Shown here: positions 7,886-13,999 of the stretch, in pieces
How the letters are laid out: each line of letters starts with the position of its first letter
Numbering within the stretch: the stretch's first letter is position 1
NCBI GenBank assembly: GCA_964607915.1
Contig: CAZSMU010000099.1
Coordinates: 1 to 13,999, forward strand
Source: JADJPL01 sp964607915
GTDB taxonomy: Bacteria; Bacteroidota; Bacteroidia; Chitinophagales; Saprospiraceae
Direction of reading: 5' to 3'
Length of the DNA: 13,999 bases
Made by a program: the position numbers and the translations under genes
Notes under the pieces: model-generated
Databases searched by the model: none
The model's input: the letters and a program-made list of their open reading frames with translations, nothing else
What the model was told of the DNA's origin: nothing

Positions 7886-9568
7886 ATGGAAAAATACGTC
7901 ATTGGAGTAGATTTCGGGACCGACTCGGTCCGTGCTCTTGTCGTGCGGGCGGACAATGGGGAAGAGCTGGGGCAATCGGTATGCCACTACCCTCGCTGGG
8001 CCGGGGGTTTGTACTGCGACCCTTCAGCCAAGCGTTTCCGGCAGCATCCGCTGGACTATGTGGAGGGGCTGGAGCGCTCGGTCCGGGCTGCCTTGGCCGA
8101 GGCCCCTGCCGGGGTGGCAGCGCAGGTGGTGGGCATCGCGATAGACACGACCGGTTCGACCCCGGTAGCGGTGGATCGCGCTGGCCGGCCCTTGGCTCTG
8201 CTGCCGGCCTTTTGCGAAGACCCCGACGCGATGTTCATCCTCTGGAAAGACCACACGGCCATCCGGGAGGCGGCGGAGATCAACGCCCTGGCGGCCCGTT
8301 GGGAAACGGATTACACCCGGTACGAGGGGGGGATTTACTCTTCCGAGTGGTTTTGGGCGAAGCTATGGCACGTCCTGCGCCGCAACGAGGCGGTGCGGGA
8401 GGCGGCGTACTCCTGGGTCGAGCATTGCGACTGGATTCCTTTTCTGCTGACGGGCGGCAGCGATGTGCGGCAGATGAAGCGCAGCCGCTGTGCGGCGGGC
8501 CACAAAGCGCTGTGGCACGCGCATTTTGGCGGGCTTCCTCCCAACGACTTTTTCAAAGCCCTCGACCCTTTGCTCGACGGGCTGACGGAGCGTTTGTACC
8601 GCGAGACGCACAGCTCTGACGCCCCTGCTGGATACCTATCGCCCGAATGGGCTGAAAAGCTGGGCTTGCGCACGGATGTCGTGGTGGCGGTGGGTGCTTT
8701 TGATGCGCATATCGGTGCCGTGGGCGGTCAGATTGAGCCGTACCACTTGAGCAAAGTCATTGGCACTTCGACCTGCGACATCCTGATCGCCCCTCCCGGC
8801 GAGGGGCCGGAGAAGCTGGTCCGGGGCATTTGCGGGCAGGTGGACGGCTCTGTGGTACCGGGCATGTTGGGTTTGGAGGCTGGCCAGTCGGCCTTTGGCG
8901 ATGTCTATGCGTGGTTCCGCGACCTGCTGGGCTGGACGCTGGACGAGGCCATCGGGAAGAGCCCCTGGCTGGACGCCGGGCAGAAGGAAAAAATCATCGA
9001 GGAGGCCTACGGGCGCATCCTTCCCGCCCTGAGCGCTGCGGCGGAGCAGATTCCGCCGGGAGAAACGGGCGTTCTGGCCCTTGACTGGCTCAACGGCCGG
9101 CGCACCCCCGACGCCAACCAGGCACTGCAGGGGGCGCTGTTTGGTCTCAGCCTGGGCAGCGATGCGCCCCGCATCTTCCGGGCGCTCGTAGAAGCGACCT
9201 GCTTCGGTTCCCGCGCCATTGTGGAGCGCTTCCGGGAGGAAGGGGTGCCCATCCGGGGGGTGATAGCGCTGGGGGGCATAGCCCGGAAATCGCCTTTTGT
9301 CCTGCAAACCATGGCCGATGTGTTGGGGCTACCCATCCGGGTGGCCCGTTCGGAGCAGACCTGTGCGTTGGGGGCCGCCATGTTTGCTGCTACGGCTGCC
9401 GGGCTTTACCCCGAGGTGCTGGCGGCAGCGCGGGCGATGGGCTCCGGTTTTGACCGGACCTACACTCCCGACCCCACCCGGGCGGAGGTGTATGAGCGCC
9501 TATTCCGGCAATACCTTGCCCTCGGTGCCTTTGCAGAATCGCTTGCCCAAAAAACCGAAGCCGAATGA
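7886..9568 (+). CDS. araB: Ribulokinase
   Basis: The cytoplasmic enzyme phosphorylates L-ribulose to L-ribulose 5-phosphate with ATP, the second step of L-arabinose use. The 560-aa length is typical of AraB. The FGGY kinase fold is shown by the N-terminal phosphate-binding motif VDFGTDSVR (8-16), the acidic DTTGSTP region (87-93), the hallmark EDPDAMFILWKDHTA (111-125) and SEWFWAKLWH (153-162). The catalytic Asp is D273 in GAFDAH, and the C-terminal FGGY signature GGIARKSPFVLQTMADV (463-479) is followed by SEQTCALGAAMFAA (489-502). DFGTDSVRALVV and the WKDHTA segment separate it from xylulo- and glycerol kinases. It starts 5 nt after the GH3 stop and overlaps araD by 4 nt (ATGA), so it is co-transcribed and probably translationally coupled to araD. 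Nothing in the sequence suggests damage. Confidence 0.96.
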   Translation: MEKYVIGVDFGTDSVRALVVRADNGEELGQSVCHYPRWAGGLYCDPSAKRFRQHPLDYVEGLERSVRAALAEAPAGVAAQVVGIAIDTTGSTPVAVDRAGRPLALLPAFCEDPDAMFILWKDHTAIREAAEINALAARWETDYTRYEGGIYSSEWFWAKLWHVLRRNEAVREAAYSWVEHCDWIPFLLTGGSDVRQMKRSRCAAGHKALWHAHFGGLPPNDFFKALDPLLDGLTERLYRETHSSDAPAGYLSPEWAEKLGLRTDVVVAVGAFDAHIGAVGGQIEPYHLSKVIGTSTCDILIAPPGEGPEKLVRGICGQVDGSVVPGMLGLEAGQSAFGDVYAWFRDLLGWTLDEAIGKSPWLDAGQKEKIIEEAYGRILPALSAAAEQIPPGETGVLALDWLNGRRTPDANQALQGALFGLSLGSDAPRIFRALVEATCFGSRAIVERFREEGVPIRGVIALGGIARKSPFVLQTMADVLGLPIRVARSEQTCALGAAMFAATAAGLYPEVLAAARAMGSGFDRTYTPDPTRAEVYERLFRQYLALGAFAESLAQKTEAE

Positions 9569-10266
9569 GTGCTTTTCAGACCCTCAAAGAGACGGCCTAC
9601 GCCGCCAACATGCAATTGCCCGAGCTGGGCCTGGTGCTTTTCACCTTTGGCAACGCCAGTGCTGCCGACCGGGAGAGAGGCGTTTTCGCCATCAAGCCCA
9701 GCGGCGTCCCCTACAAAGCGCTGCGCCCCGACGATATGGTCGTCGTGGACTTCGACAACCGCGTGGTGGAAGGCACAAAGCGGCCTTCTTCCGATACGAA
9801 AACCCACGCTGTGCTCTATCGGCACTGGGAGGGCATCGGCGGCATCGTCCACACCCATTCCACGTATGCTAGCGCTTGGGCGCAAGCCCAGCGGGACATC
9901 CCGCTGTTTGGCACGACCCATGCCGACCACCTCACCACAGATATCCCCTGTACCCCGGTCATGCCCGACGCCTGGATACAGGGCGATTACGAATACCAGA
10001 CGGGCATCCAGATCGTTCAGGCCTTCCTGGACAGAGGCCTGGACCCCGCCGAGGTCGAGATGGTCCTCGTGGCAAATCACGCTCCCTTCACCTGGGGCAA
10101 AACCGCTGAGAAAGCCGTGTACCACAGCGCTGTACTGGAAGAGCTCGCCCGCATGGCCTACCTGACCCTTCAAATCCGGCCCGATACGCCCCGCATGAAG
10201 GATGCGCTCATAGAGAAGCACTACCAGCGCAAACATGGTGCGCAGGCGTATTATGGGCAGGGGTGA
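9565..10266 (+). CDS. araD: L-ribulose-5-phosphate 4-epimerase
   Basis: This 233-aa class II aldolase-fold enzyme converts L-ribulose 5-phosphate to D-xylulose 5-phosphate, which enters the pentose phosphate pathway. Expected residues are all present, shifted by one from E. coli AraD: phosphate-site GNAS (29-32) and SGV (46-48), SSDTKTH (75-81), zinc ligands H96 and H98 in VHTHSTYAS and H172 in NHAPFTWG, D121 in HADH, and tyrosines near 229-230 that act across the subunit interface. The related fuculose aldolase and UlaF/SgbE epimerases share the fold, but the partner araB makes AraD much more likely. The ATG overlaps the araB TGA. No gene follows in the same transcript at short distance; the next gene starts 217 nt later with its own promoter-like box. 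Confidence 0.95.
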   Translation: MSAFQTLKETAYAANMQLPELGLVLFTFGNASAADRERGVFAIKPSGVPYKALRPDDMVVVDFDNRVVEGTKRPSSDTKTHAVLYRHWEGIGGIVHTHSTYASAWAQAQRDIPLFGTTHADHLTTDIPCTPVMPDAWIQGDYEYQTGIQIVQAFLDRGLDPAEVEMVLVANHAPFTWGKTAEKAVYHSAVLEELARMAYLTLQIRPDTPRMKDALIEKHYQRKHGAQAYYGQG

Positions 10267-10457
10267 GGGAGTGTAAAAATTCCCGTCGCGGCCCTTCAGG
10301 CAGCGATGAGGCTTTGACATTATCCCCAGAAATAGGTACAAATTTTAAATGCGATACCCCTTTGAACGACGGAGGGTAAAATTCAGGCATTTTCGCCACC
10401 GTTGGGCAGACGCACGCCGTATATCTATTTTTTAGGGAAAAATTACCCTTAGTTCCC

Positions 10458-10465
10458 TTTCTTTG
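10458..10465 (+). promoter_or_regulatory. Possible -7 box for the DUF5916 gene
   Basis: TTTCTTTG at 10458-10465 matches the Bacteroidota -7 element TAnnTTTG at all but one fixed base and is followed by CATACG. Transcription would begin near 10471, about 12 nt before the ATG at 10483. The -33 region (10428-10433, TTTTTT) is only weakly like TTG. A short inverted repeat AGGG/CCCT (10434-10449) lies between the two boxes. The rest of the 216-bp gap after araD (10267-10482) shows nothing else I can name. Confidence 0.4.
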
Positions 10466-10482
10466 CATACGCACAACACCTA

Positions 10483-12702
10483 ATGCACATGCCAAAGTCT
10501 TTTTGCCTCTTAGTAGCCCTCTTTCTGGGCACCGGACTCCATCTATCTGCACAGTTTCCCGATACGTTGTACGCGGGTACCGCCAGTGGCGCCATCCGCA
10601 TTGACGGGCTGATGGACGAGCCCGACTGGGGGCTGGTGCGGGGGGCCAGCGGTTTTTTCCAACAATTTCCGATGGATACCTGTTTGGCGGTCGGCCAAAC
10701 GACTGTGCGCGTCCTGCACGATAAAGACTTCATCTATGTTGGCGGCCTGATGTACAACCTGCCCGACGCCCGGCGTTATGTGACCCCGTCCCTGCGCCGC
10801 GATTTCCGCGGAGAAGCCAACGACGCCATCGTCGTGGTACTCGACCCTTTTCAGGACAATACCAACGCGTTCTCTTTTGGCGTGAACCCCTTCGGCGTAC
10901 AGCGGGAGGGACTGATTGCCAACGGGGGGAACATGAGCAGCGACCTCGACCTAAGCTGGGACAACCGCTGGTTCGCTGCGGGCAAAATGTACGACGGCTA
11001 CTGGATAGGGGAGATTGCCATACCGCTCAAAAGCCTGCGCTACCGGGAGGACAGCGAGATGTGGAACATCAAATTCTACCGGATAGACAGCGAGTACGGG
11101 GAGCGCTCCGTATGGCCGTTGACCCCGCGCCAGTTCCCCATTATGAACTTAGCCTACATGAACAAGCTCGTCTGGGATACCCCTTTGGATAAGCCGGGCA
11201 GCAATATTGTGGCCATACCCTACCTTTCGGCCAACTACAGCGAAGACCGCCTCGGGGGCGGGGACTCCAAACAAAGCCTTGGCATTGGAGGGGACGCCAA
11301 AGTAGGCTTAGGGCCTTCCCTGAACCTGGATTTGACGATCAACCCCGATTTTTCCCAGGTCGAAGTGGACCAGCAAGTCACCAACCTCGACCGCTTTGAA
11401 ATCTTTTTTCCCGAGCGGCGCCAGTTTTTCCTGGAAAACGCCGACCTCTTCAGCAACTTCGGAGTGGAGCGCATGCGCCCTTTCTTTTCCCGCCGCATCG
11501 GGGTGGCCCGTGACGAATCCACTGGCCAGAACGTACAAAACCCCATATACATGGGTGCGCGGCTCAGCGGCAAACTCGGCGACGACTGGCGCGTAGGCCT
11601 GCTCAACATGCAGACGGCGCGCGACCGAGACATCAACCAGCCTTCGACCAACTATACAGTGGCTGCCCTGCAGCGCAAGGTCTTCAGCCGCTCCAACATC
11701 GGGTTTATCGCCGTGAATAAATCCCCCTTCCGCGACGCGATTATTGCCGACAGCCTGGGCGACGATGCCTTCAAAGGCAACAGCGTCCTGGGGATGGATT
11801 ACAACCTGTCTTCCAAGGACAACACCTGGACCGGAAAAGCCTTTTTCCACCATTCCTTCGAATCCGACCAGCCCGACAAAGCCTTTGCCACGGGGGCTCA
11901 GATAGGATACGGCACCAATCCCTACGAAGTATTCCTGACGGCTCAATGGATTGGGGAAAACTACAACCCCGAAGTCGGTTTTGCCCGTCGCGTGGGGTAT
12001 CAACGGGTCGCCTCTGCGTCCTGGCGCAATTTTTACCCCAAAAAAGGCATCATCAACCGGCACGGGCCGGGATTTGATTTCGATGTGCTCGGCAATCCGG
12101 TCAACGGGTTGACCGACTGGGACGTCAACCTCATGTACCGCATCACGTTCCAGAGCACGGCCCAATTCAATATGCGCCTGCGCAAAGAGTACGTTTACCT
12201 GACCAGCCCCTTCGACCCCACCAATACCGGGGGGCAGAGGCTTCCGGCCGACAGCGATTATGCGCAGTACCTTTTTATCGGCAATTTCACCTCCAACTTC
12301 CGAAAGCCGCTCAGCTTTGAGCTCGAGACCCGCAGCGGGGAGTACTACAACGGCACGCGGCTCAACCTCGAGGGCTCGCTGAACTACCGCATACAGCCGT
12401 ATGGGACGATTTCAGTAGATATCACTTACAACCGTATCCGCCTGCCGGCTCCGTACGCCGATGCTGATCTTTTGCTCGTAGGGCCACGTTTCAACCTCAC
12501 GTTTTCCAGGAGCGTATTTTGGTCCACCTTCATTCAGTACAACACGCAAATCGAAAACATCAACATCAACTCCCGTTTTCAGTGGCGTTTTGCTCCGGTG
12601 TCCGATTTGTTCGTCGTCTATACCGACAATTACTTCCCGAGCGGTTTGGTCAACAAAAACCGGGCTCTGGTATTGAAGATGACGTATTGGTTGAACGTTT
12701 AG
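10483..12702 (+). CDS. Exported CBM9-like / DUF5916 protein, probable outer-membrane barrel
   Basis: This 739-aa protein is exported: residues 1-23 are a signal peptide with hydrophobic core LLVALFLGTGL and cleavage after LSA, leaving Gln first, as is common in Bacteroidota. Residues about 35-205 form a carbohydrate-binding family 9/DOMON-like domain beginning IRIDGLMDEPDW (38-49). From about 235 the protein is DUF5916, with the highly typical block NPDFSQVEVDQQVTNLDRFE (287-306) and FFPERRQFFLENADLF (308-323). The remaining part has alternating aromatic and polar strands, and the protein ends in an aromatic-rich strand (LKMTYWLNV), which fits a beta barrel in the outer membrane. The molecular function of this family is unknown; a role with carbohydrate or envelope material is only suggested by the CBM9-like part and by the sugar genes upstream. 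A second Met codon two codons downstream is an alternative start. It is a single-gene unit with a terminator after it. Confidence 0.9.
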   Translation: MHMPKSFCLLVALFLGTGLHLSAQFPDTLYAGTASGAIRIDGLMDEPDWGLVRGASGFFQQFPMDTCLAVGQTTVRVLHDKDFIYVGGLMYNLPDARRYVTPSLRRDFRGEANDAIVVVLDPFQDNTNAFSFGVNPFGVQREGLIANGGNMSSDLDLSWDNRWFAAGKMYDGYWIGEIAIPLKSLRYREDSEMWNIKFYRIDSEYGERSVWPLTPRQFPIMNLAYMNKLVWDTPLDKPGSNIVAIPYLSANYSEDRLGGGDSKQSLGIGGDAKVGLGPSLNLDLTINPDFSQVEVDQQVTNLDRFEIFFPERRQFFLENADLFSNFGVERMRPFFSRRIGVARDESTGQNVQNPIYMGARLSGKLGDDWRVGLLNMQTARDRDINQPSTNYTVAALQRKVFSRSNIGFIAVNKSPFRDAIIADSLGDDAFKGNSVLGMDYNLSSKDNTWTGKAFFHHSFESDQPDKAFATGAQIGYGTNPYEVFLTAQWIGENYNPEVGFARRVGYQRVASASWRNFYPKKGIINRHGPGFDFDVLGNPVNGLTDWDVNLMYRITFQSTAQFNMRLRKEYVYLTSPFDPTNTGGQRLPADSDYAQYLFIGNFTSNFRKPLSFELETRSGEYYNGTRLNLEGSLNYRIQPYGTISVDITYNRIRLPAPYADADLLLVGPRFNLTFSRSVFWSTFIQYNTQIENININSRFQWRFAPVSDLFVVYTDNYFPSGLVNKNRALVLKMTYWLNV

Positions 12703-12773
12703 AGCGTATTCGGGATCCAAAAGACACGTTTCGTCCTGTGGTGGAGGTCTTTCGCCCCAAGCCTAAAAAATAA

Positions 12774-12806
12774 AAGCCCGCTGCGGATGGCAGCAGGGCT
12801 TTTTTT
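12774..12806 (+). terminator. Rho-independent terminator after the DUF5916 gene
   Basis: The stem AAGCCC-GCTGC (12774-12784) pairs with GCAGC-AGGGCTT (12790-12801) with a single bulged base and a five-base loop, followed by a run of Ts to 12806. It lies 71 nt after the DUF5916 stop. Read on the minus strand the hairpin is also followed by a T-rich stretch (complement of 12764-12775), so it may serve the convergent deacetylase transcript too. Confidence 0.85.
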
Positions 12807-12831
12807 ATGTCAAGCAAGTACTAAAATACGA

Positions 12832-12878
12832 GAGCGGTTGCGAGGAGTCAGCGATGATCTCCCTCGCGAAAAGTCTAT
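12832..12878. repeat. Palindromic repeat, copy D (tips only, 47 bp)
   Basis: The left half, TTGCGAGGAGTCAGCGA (12838-12854), matches 13578-13594 at all but one base. The right half, CGATGAT through AAGTCTAT (12852-12878), matches the right tip of copy B (13708-13732) with a few small changes. The two tips are joined directly, so about 110 bp of interior are missing. The joined form is itself a short hairpin (GCGAGGAG/CTCCCTCGC). It ends three bases from the stop codon of the deacetylase gene (12882-12884). Confidence 0.65.
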
Positions 12879-12881
12879 CCC

Positions 12882-13535
12882 TCAGGCGCTCCGCAGTGCC
12901 GGTTGTGCGGCCCGCATTTTGTGCTCGTTGAGGGCTTCGAAGCGATAGCCCATCTTGGAAAAATGCGCGAGCGTTCGGGGCAGGGCATCTTCCAGGCGCC
13001 CCAGGGCTTTGAGGCTATCGTGAAAAACGACGATGGAGCCGGGCCCGGCGTATTGCGCCACATTTTGGAAGCATTGTTCCGCGCTCAGGGACTGGTCGAA
13101 GTCCCCGCTGAGCACATCCCACATCACGACGCGGTAGTGGCGCTGCAGGAATTGCGCCTGCTTGGGTTTCAGTCGCCCGTAGGGTGGGCGGAACAACTCC
13201 GTTTGTGCCAGAGAGGCCCCATTGCGCACATTGTGAAAGTAGGGAATGTTGTCGCTGGCCCAGCCGTTCAGGTGGTTGAACGTGTGGTTGCCTACGGAGT
13301 GGCCGTTCTCGCGGATACGGCGAAAAAGGTCAGGATGCCGCAGGATGTTTTCGCCCACACAGAAGAACGTGGCTTTGGCATTGTATGCAGCGAGTTGTTC
13401 CAGCACCCAGTTCGTGACTTCCGGGATAGGGCCGTCGTCAAAGGTGAGAAACAGTCGCTTTTCCGCCGTAGGGATTTTCCAGGTAAAGTTAGGAAACAAG
13501 TTCTGGACGAACAGGGGAGTTTTGATCAGGTACAT
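12882..13535 (-). CDS. Polysaccharide deacetylase (carbohydrate esterase 4, NodB fold)
   Basis: The 217-aa protein is a nearly bare NodB-homology domain that removes acetyl (or similar acyl) groups from amino sugars such as those in peptidoglycan or chitin-like polymers. All five CE4 motifs are visible: TFDDGP (31-36; D33 the likely base, D34 a metal ligand), HTFNH (84-88; H84 and H88 metal ligands), RPPYGR (116-121), MWDVLSGDF (138-146) and VFHDS (170-174; H172 the catalytic acid). There is no signal peptide, so the enzyme is either cytoplasmic or exported by another route; some cell-envelope members carry only a short N-terminal hydrophobic segment. AAAAAAGG lies a few bases upstream of the ATG on the coding strand and may help initiation. 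The gene is convergent to the DUF5916 gene and sits between repeat copies D and B, its start about 35 bp from B. The substrate is not deducible. Confidence 0.93.
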   Translation of the reverse strand: MYLIKTPLFVQNLFPNFTWKIPTAEKRLFLTFDDGPIPEVTNWVLEQLAAYNAKATFFCVGENILRHPDLFRRIRENGHSVGNHTFNHLNGWASDNIPYFHNVRNGASLAQTELFRPPYGRLKPKQAQFLQRHYRVVMWDVLSGDFDQSLSAEQCFQNVAQYAGPGSIVVFHDSLKALGRLEDALPRTLAHFSKMGYRFEALNEHKMRAAQPALRSA

Positions 13536-13570
13536 AGTTGCCTTTTTTGATGTTCATGGTAAAAATTTAG

Positions 13571-13729
13571 GACTTGTTGCGAGGGGTCAGCGAGGTGGGA
13601 AGAAAGAGTCATTTTCCTTTCACGCGAAGGCTTTTTGTGGGAGTATAGCCTATCTATACTCCCCCAAAAAGGCACAGCGTGAAAGGAAAAGGGCCTTTTT
13701 GACCCCTCGATGATTCCTCGTAACAAGTC
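13571..13729. repeat. Palindromic repeat, copy B (complete, 159-bp hairpin)
   Basis: The two arms, 13571-13648 and 13654-13729, are inverted copies of each other around a five-base loop. Exactly matched blocks are GACTTGTT/AACAAGTC at the tips, CGAGG blocks next to them, TTTTCCTTTCACG (13612-13624 against 13678-13690), and a 17-base inner stem (13632-13648 against 13654-13670) with one mismatch. A shorter alternative stem, AAAAAGGC (13666-13673) with GCCTTTTT (13693-13700), lies inside the right arm and also exists in copy A. No open frame encodes a transposase. The element resembles a MITE or a very large REP-type palindrome; it is immediately upstream of the deacetylase start. Confidence 0.88.
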
Positions 13730-13785
13730 TATTGTTGTAATCCGTATCCCCAAACCCATTTTGAGCCTGGAATAGAGGGTGTAAC

Positions 13786-13805
13786 AACAAATTTTTTGAT
13801 TTGTT
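13786..13805. other. Small AT-rich hairpin
   Basis: AACAAAT (13786-13792) and ATTTGTT (13799-13805) form a perfect 7-bp inverted repeat around TTTTTG... in an AT-rich stretch between repeat copies B and C. It could be an operator or the first hairpin of a small RNA that ends at the terminator-like structure at 13832-13868. No gene is recognisable in 13730-13950. Confidence 0.4.
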
Positions 13806-13831
13806 ATATCTATGGTATTATGGTAACGTAC

Positions 13832-13868
13832 AAGCCCCTTGAGTTGCTGCCAGGCGGGCTTTTTTTTT
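13832..13868 (+). terminator. Terminator-like hairpin with no gene in front
   Basis: AAGCCC (13832-13837) pairs with GGGCTT (13856-13861), followed by a run of Ts to 13868, which is the normal form of an intrinsic terminator on the plus strand. The loop of 18 bases is larger than usual. The nearest plus-strand gene ends at 12702 and already has its own terminator, so this one either ends a short untranslated transcript starting in 13730-13830 or is left over from a lost gene. Confidence 0.5.
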
Positions 13869-13950
13869 AAAAATTTTGCCATTTTTAACACTTCGCCCCC
13901 TTTTTTTTCCGGGCTTGCGAAAAAAGAGGAAATTTGCAGGCTGTATAGTA

Positions 13951-13999
13951 GACTTGTTGCGCGGGGGATCATCAAGGGGTCAAAAAGGCCCTTTTTCGC
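13951..13999. repeat. Palindromic repeat, copy C (cut by the window end)
   Basis: From GACTTGTTGCG (13951-13961) to the last base, this is the inverted counterpart of the right tips of copies A and B: its minus-strand reading gives GCGAAAAAGGGCCTTTTTGAC, then CCCTTGATGATCCCCCG and AACAAGTCTACT, which is closest to copy A (3473-3525). Only the first arm, about 49 bp, is within the window; the rest should continue to the right. It faces copy B across 221 bp. Confidence 0.8.

Noticed and set aside
9460..10341. Antisense open frame of 293 codons across araD.
   Set aside because: It is a shadow of araB/araD, both of which have full catalytic motifs on the plus strand.
11308..12165. Antisense open frame of 285 codons in the DUF5916 gene.
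   Set aside because: No recognisable motif, and the plus-strand frame contains the highly typical DUF5916 block.
12519..12773. Plus-strand frame running past the DUF5916 stop and ending in a Lys/Pro-rich tail; possible frameshifted C-terminus.
   Set aside because: The DUF5916 protein ends naturally in an aromatic beta strand (TYWLNV), and the other frame overlaps it without any domain.
13526..13975. Minus-strand open frame of 149 codons upstream of the deacetylase.
   Set aside because: It runs through repeat B, the terminator-like hairpin and the tail of the AT-rich segment, with no domain; the frame is kept open by the repeat sequence.

Overview
The window looks like chromosomal DNA of a Bacteroidota bacterium, probably from the Saprospiria/Lewinella side of the phylum. 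The reasons are a DUF5916 outer-membrane-type protein whose signal peptide is followed by Gln, -7 promoter boxes of the TAnnTTTG type, little sign of Shine-Dalgarno sequences, and AraB/AraD of the usual bacterial type. The taxon is an inference; no rRNA or other marker gene is present.

The window has two compositional parts. Positions 1 to about 5,400 are clearly AT-rich and hold two minus-strand genes for nucleic-acid enzymes: a 563-aa DUF262/DUF1524 (GmrSD-like) nuclease at 3524-5215, and downstream of it a 1050-aa protein at 194-3346 with a PLD-type nuclease domain, a superfamily 2 helicase and DUF3427. Together they resemble a small defence (anti-phage or restriction-like) module. A palindromic repeat occupies almost all of the 177-bp gap between them. 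From 5463 to about 13,540 the DNA is much more GC-rich and looks like ordinary host chromosome.

The GC-rich part begins with a tight operon, GH3 glycosidase - araB - araD (5463-10266; gap of 5 nt, then overlap of 4 nt). It would release a sugar from a glycan, phosphorylate L-ribulose and epimerise it to D-xylulose 5-phosphate. araA, for the preceding isomerase, is not in the window. Next comes a secreted or outer-membrane CBM9-like/DUF5916 protein (10483-12702) with a strong terminator behind it, and a convergent minus-strand polysaccharide deacetylase (12882-13535).

The least ordinary structure is a family of palindromic elements with ends close to GACTTGTTnCGnGG. Four copies are visible: A (3361-3525), D, a 47-bp form with only the two tips (12832-12878), B, a 159-bp near-complete hairpin (13571-13729), and C, cut off by the window end and inverted relative to the right half of B (13951-13999). 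They look like a MITE- or REP-like non-autonomous element. They sit directly against gene ends, and one overlaps the stop codon of the DUF262 gene. The AT-rich stretch between B and C (13730-13950) has a small hairpin and a terminator-like structure on the plus strand with no gene in front of it.
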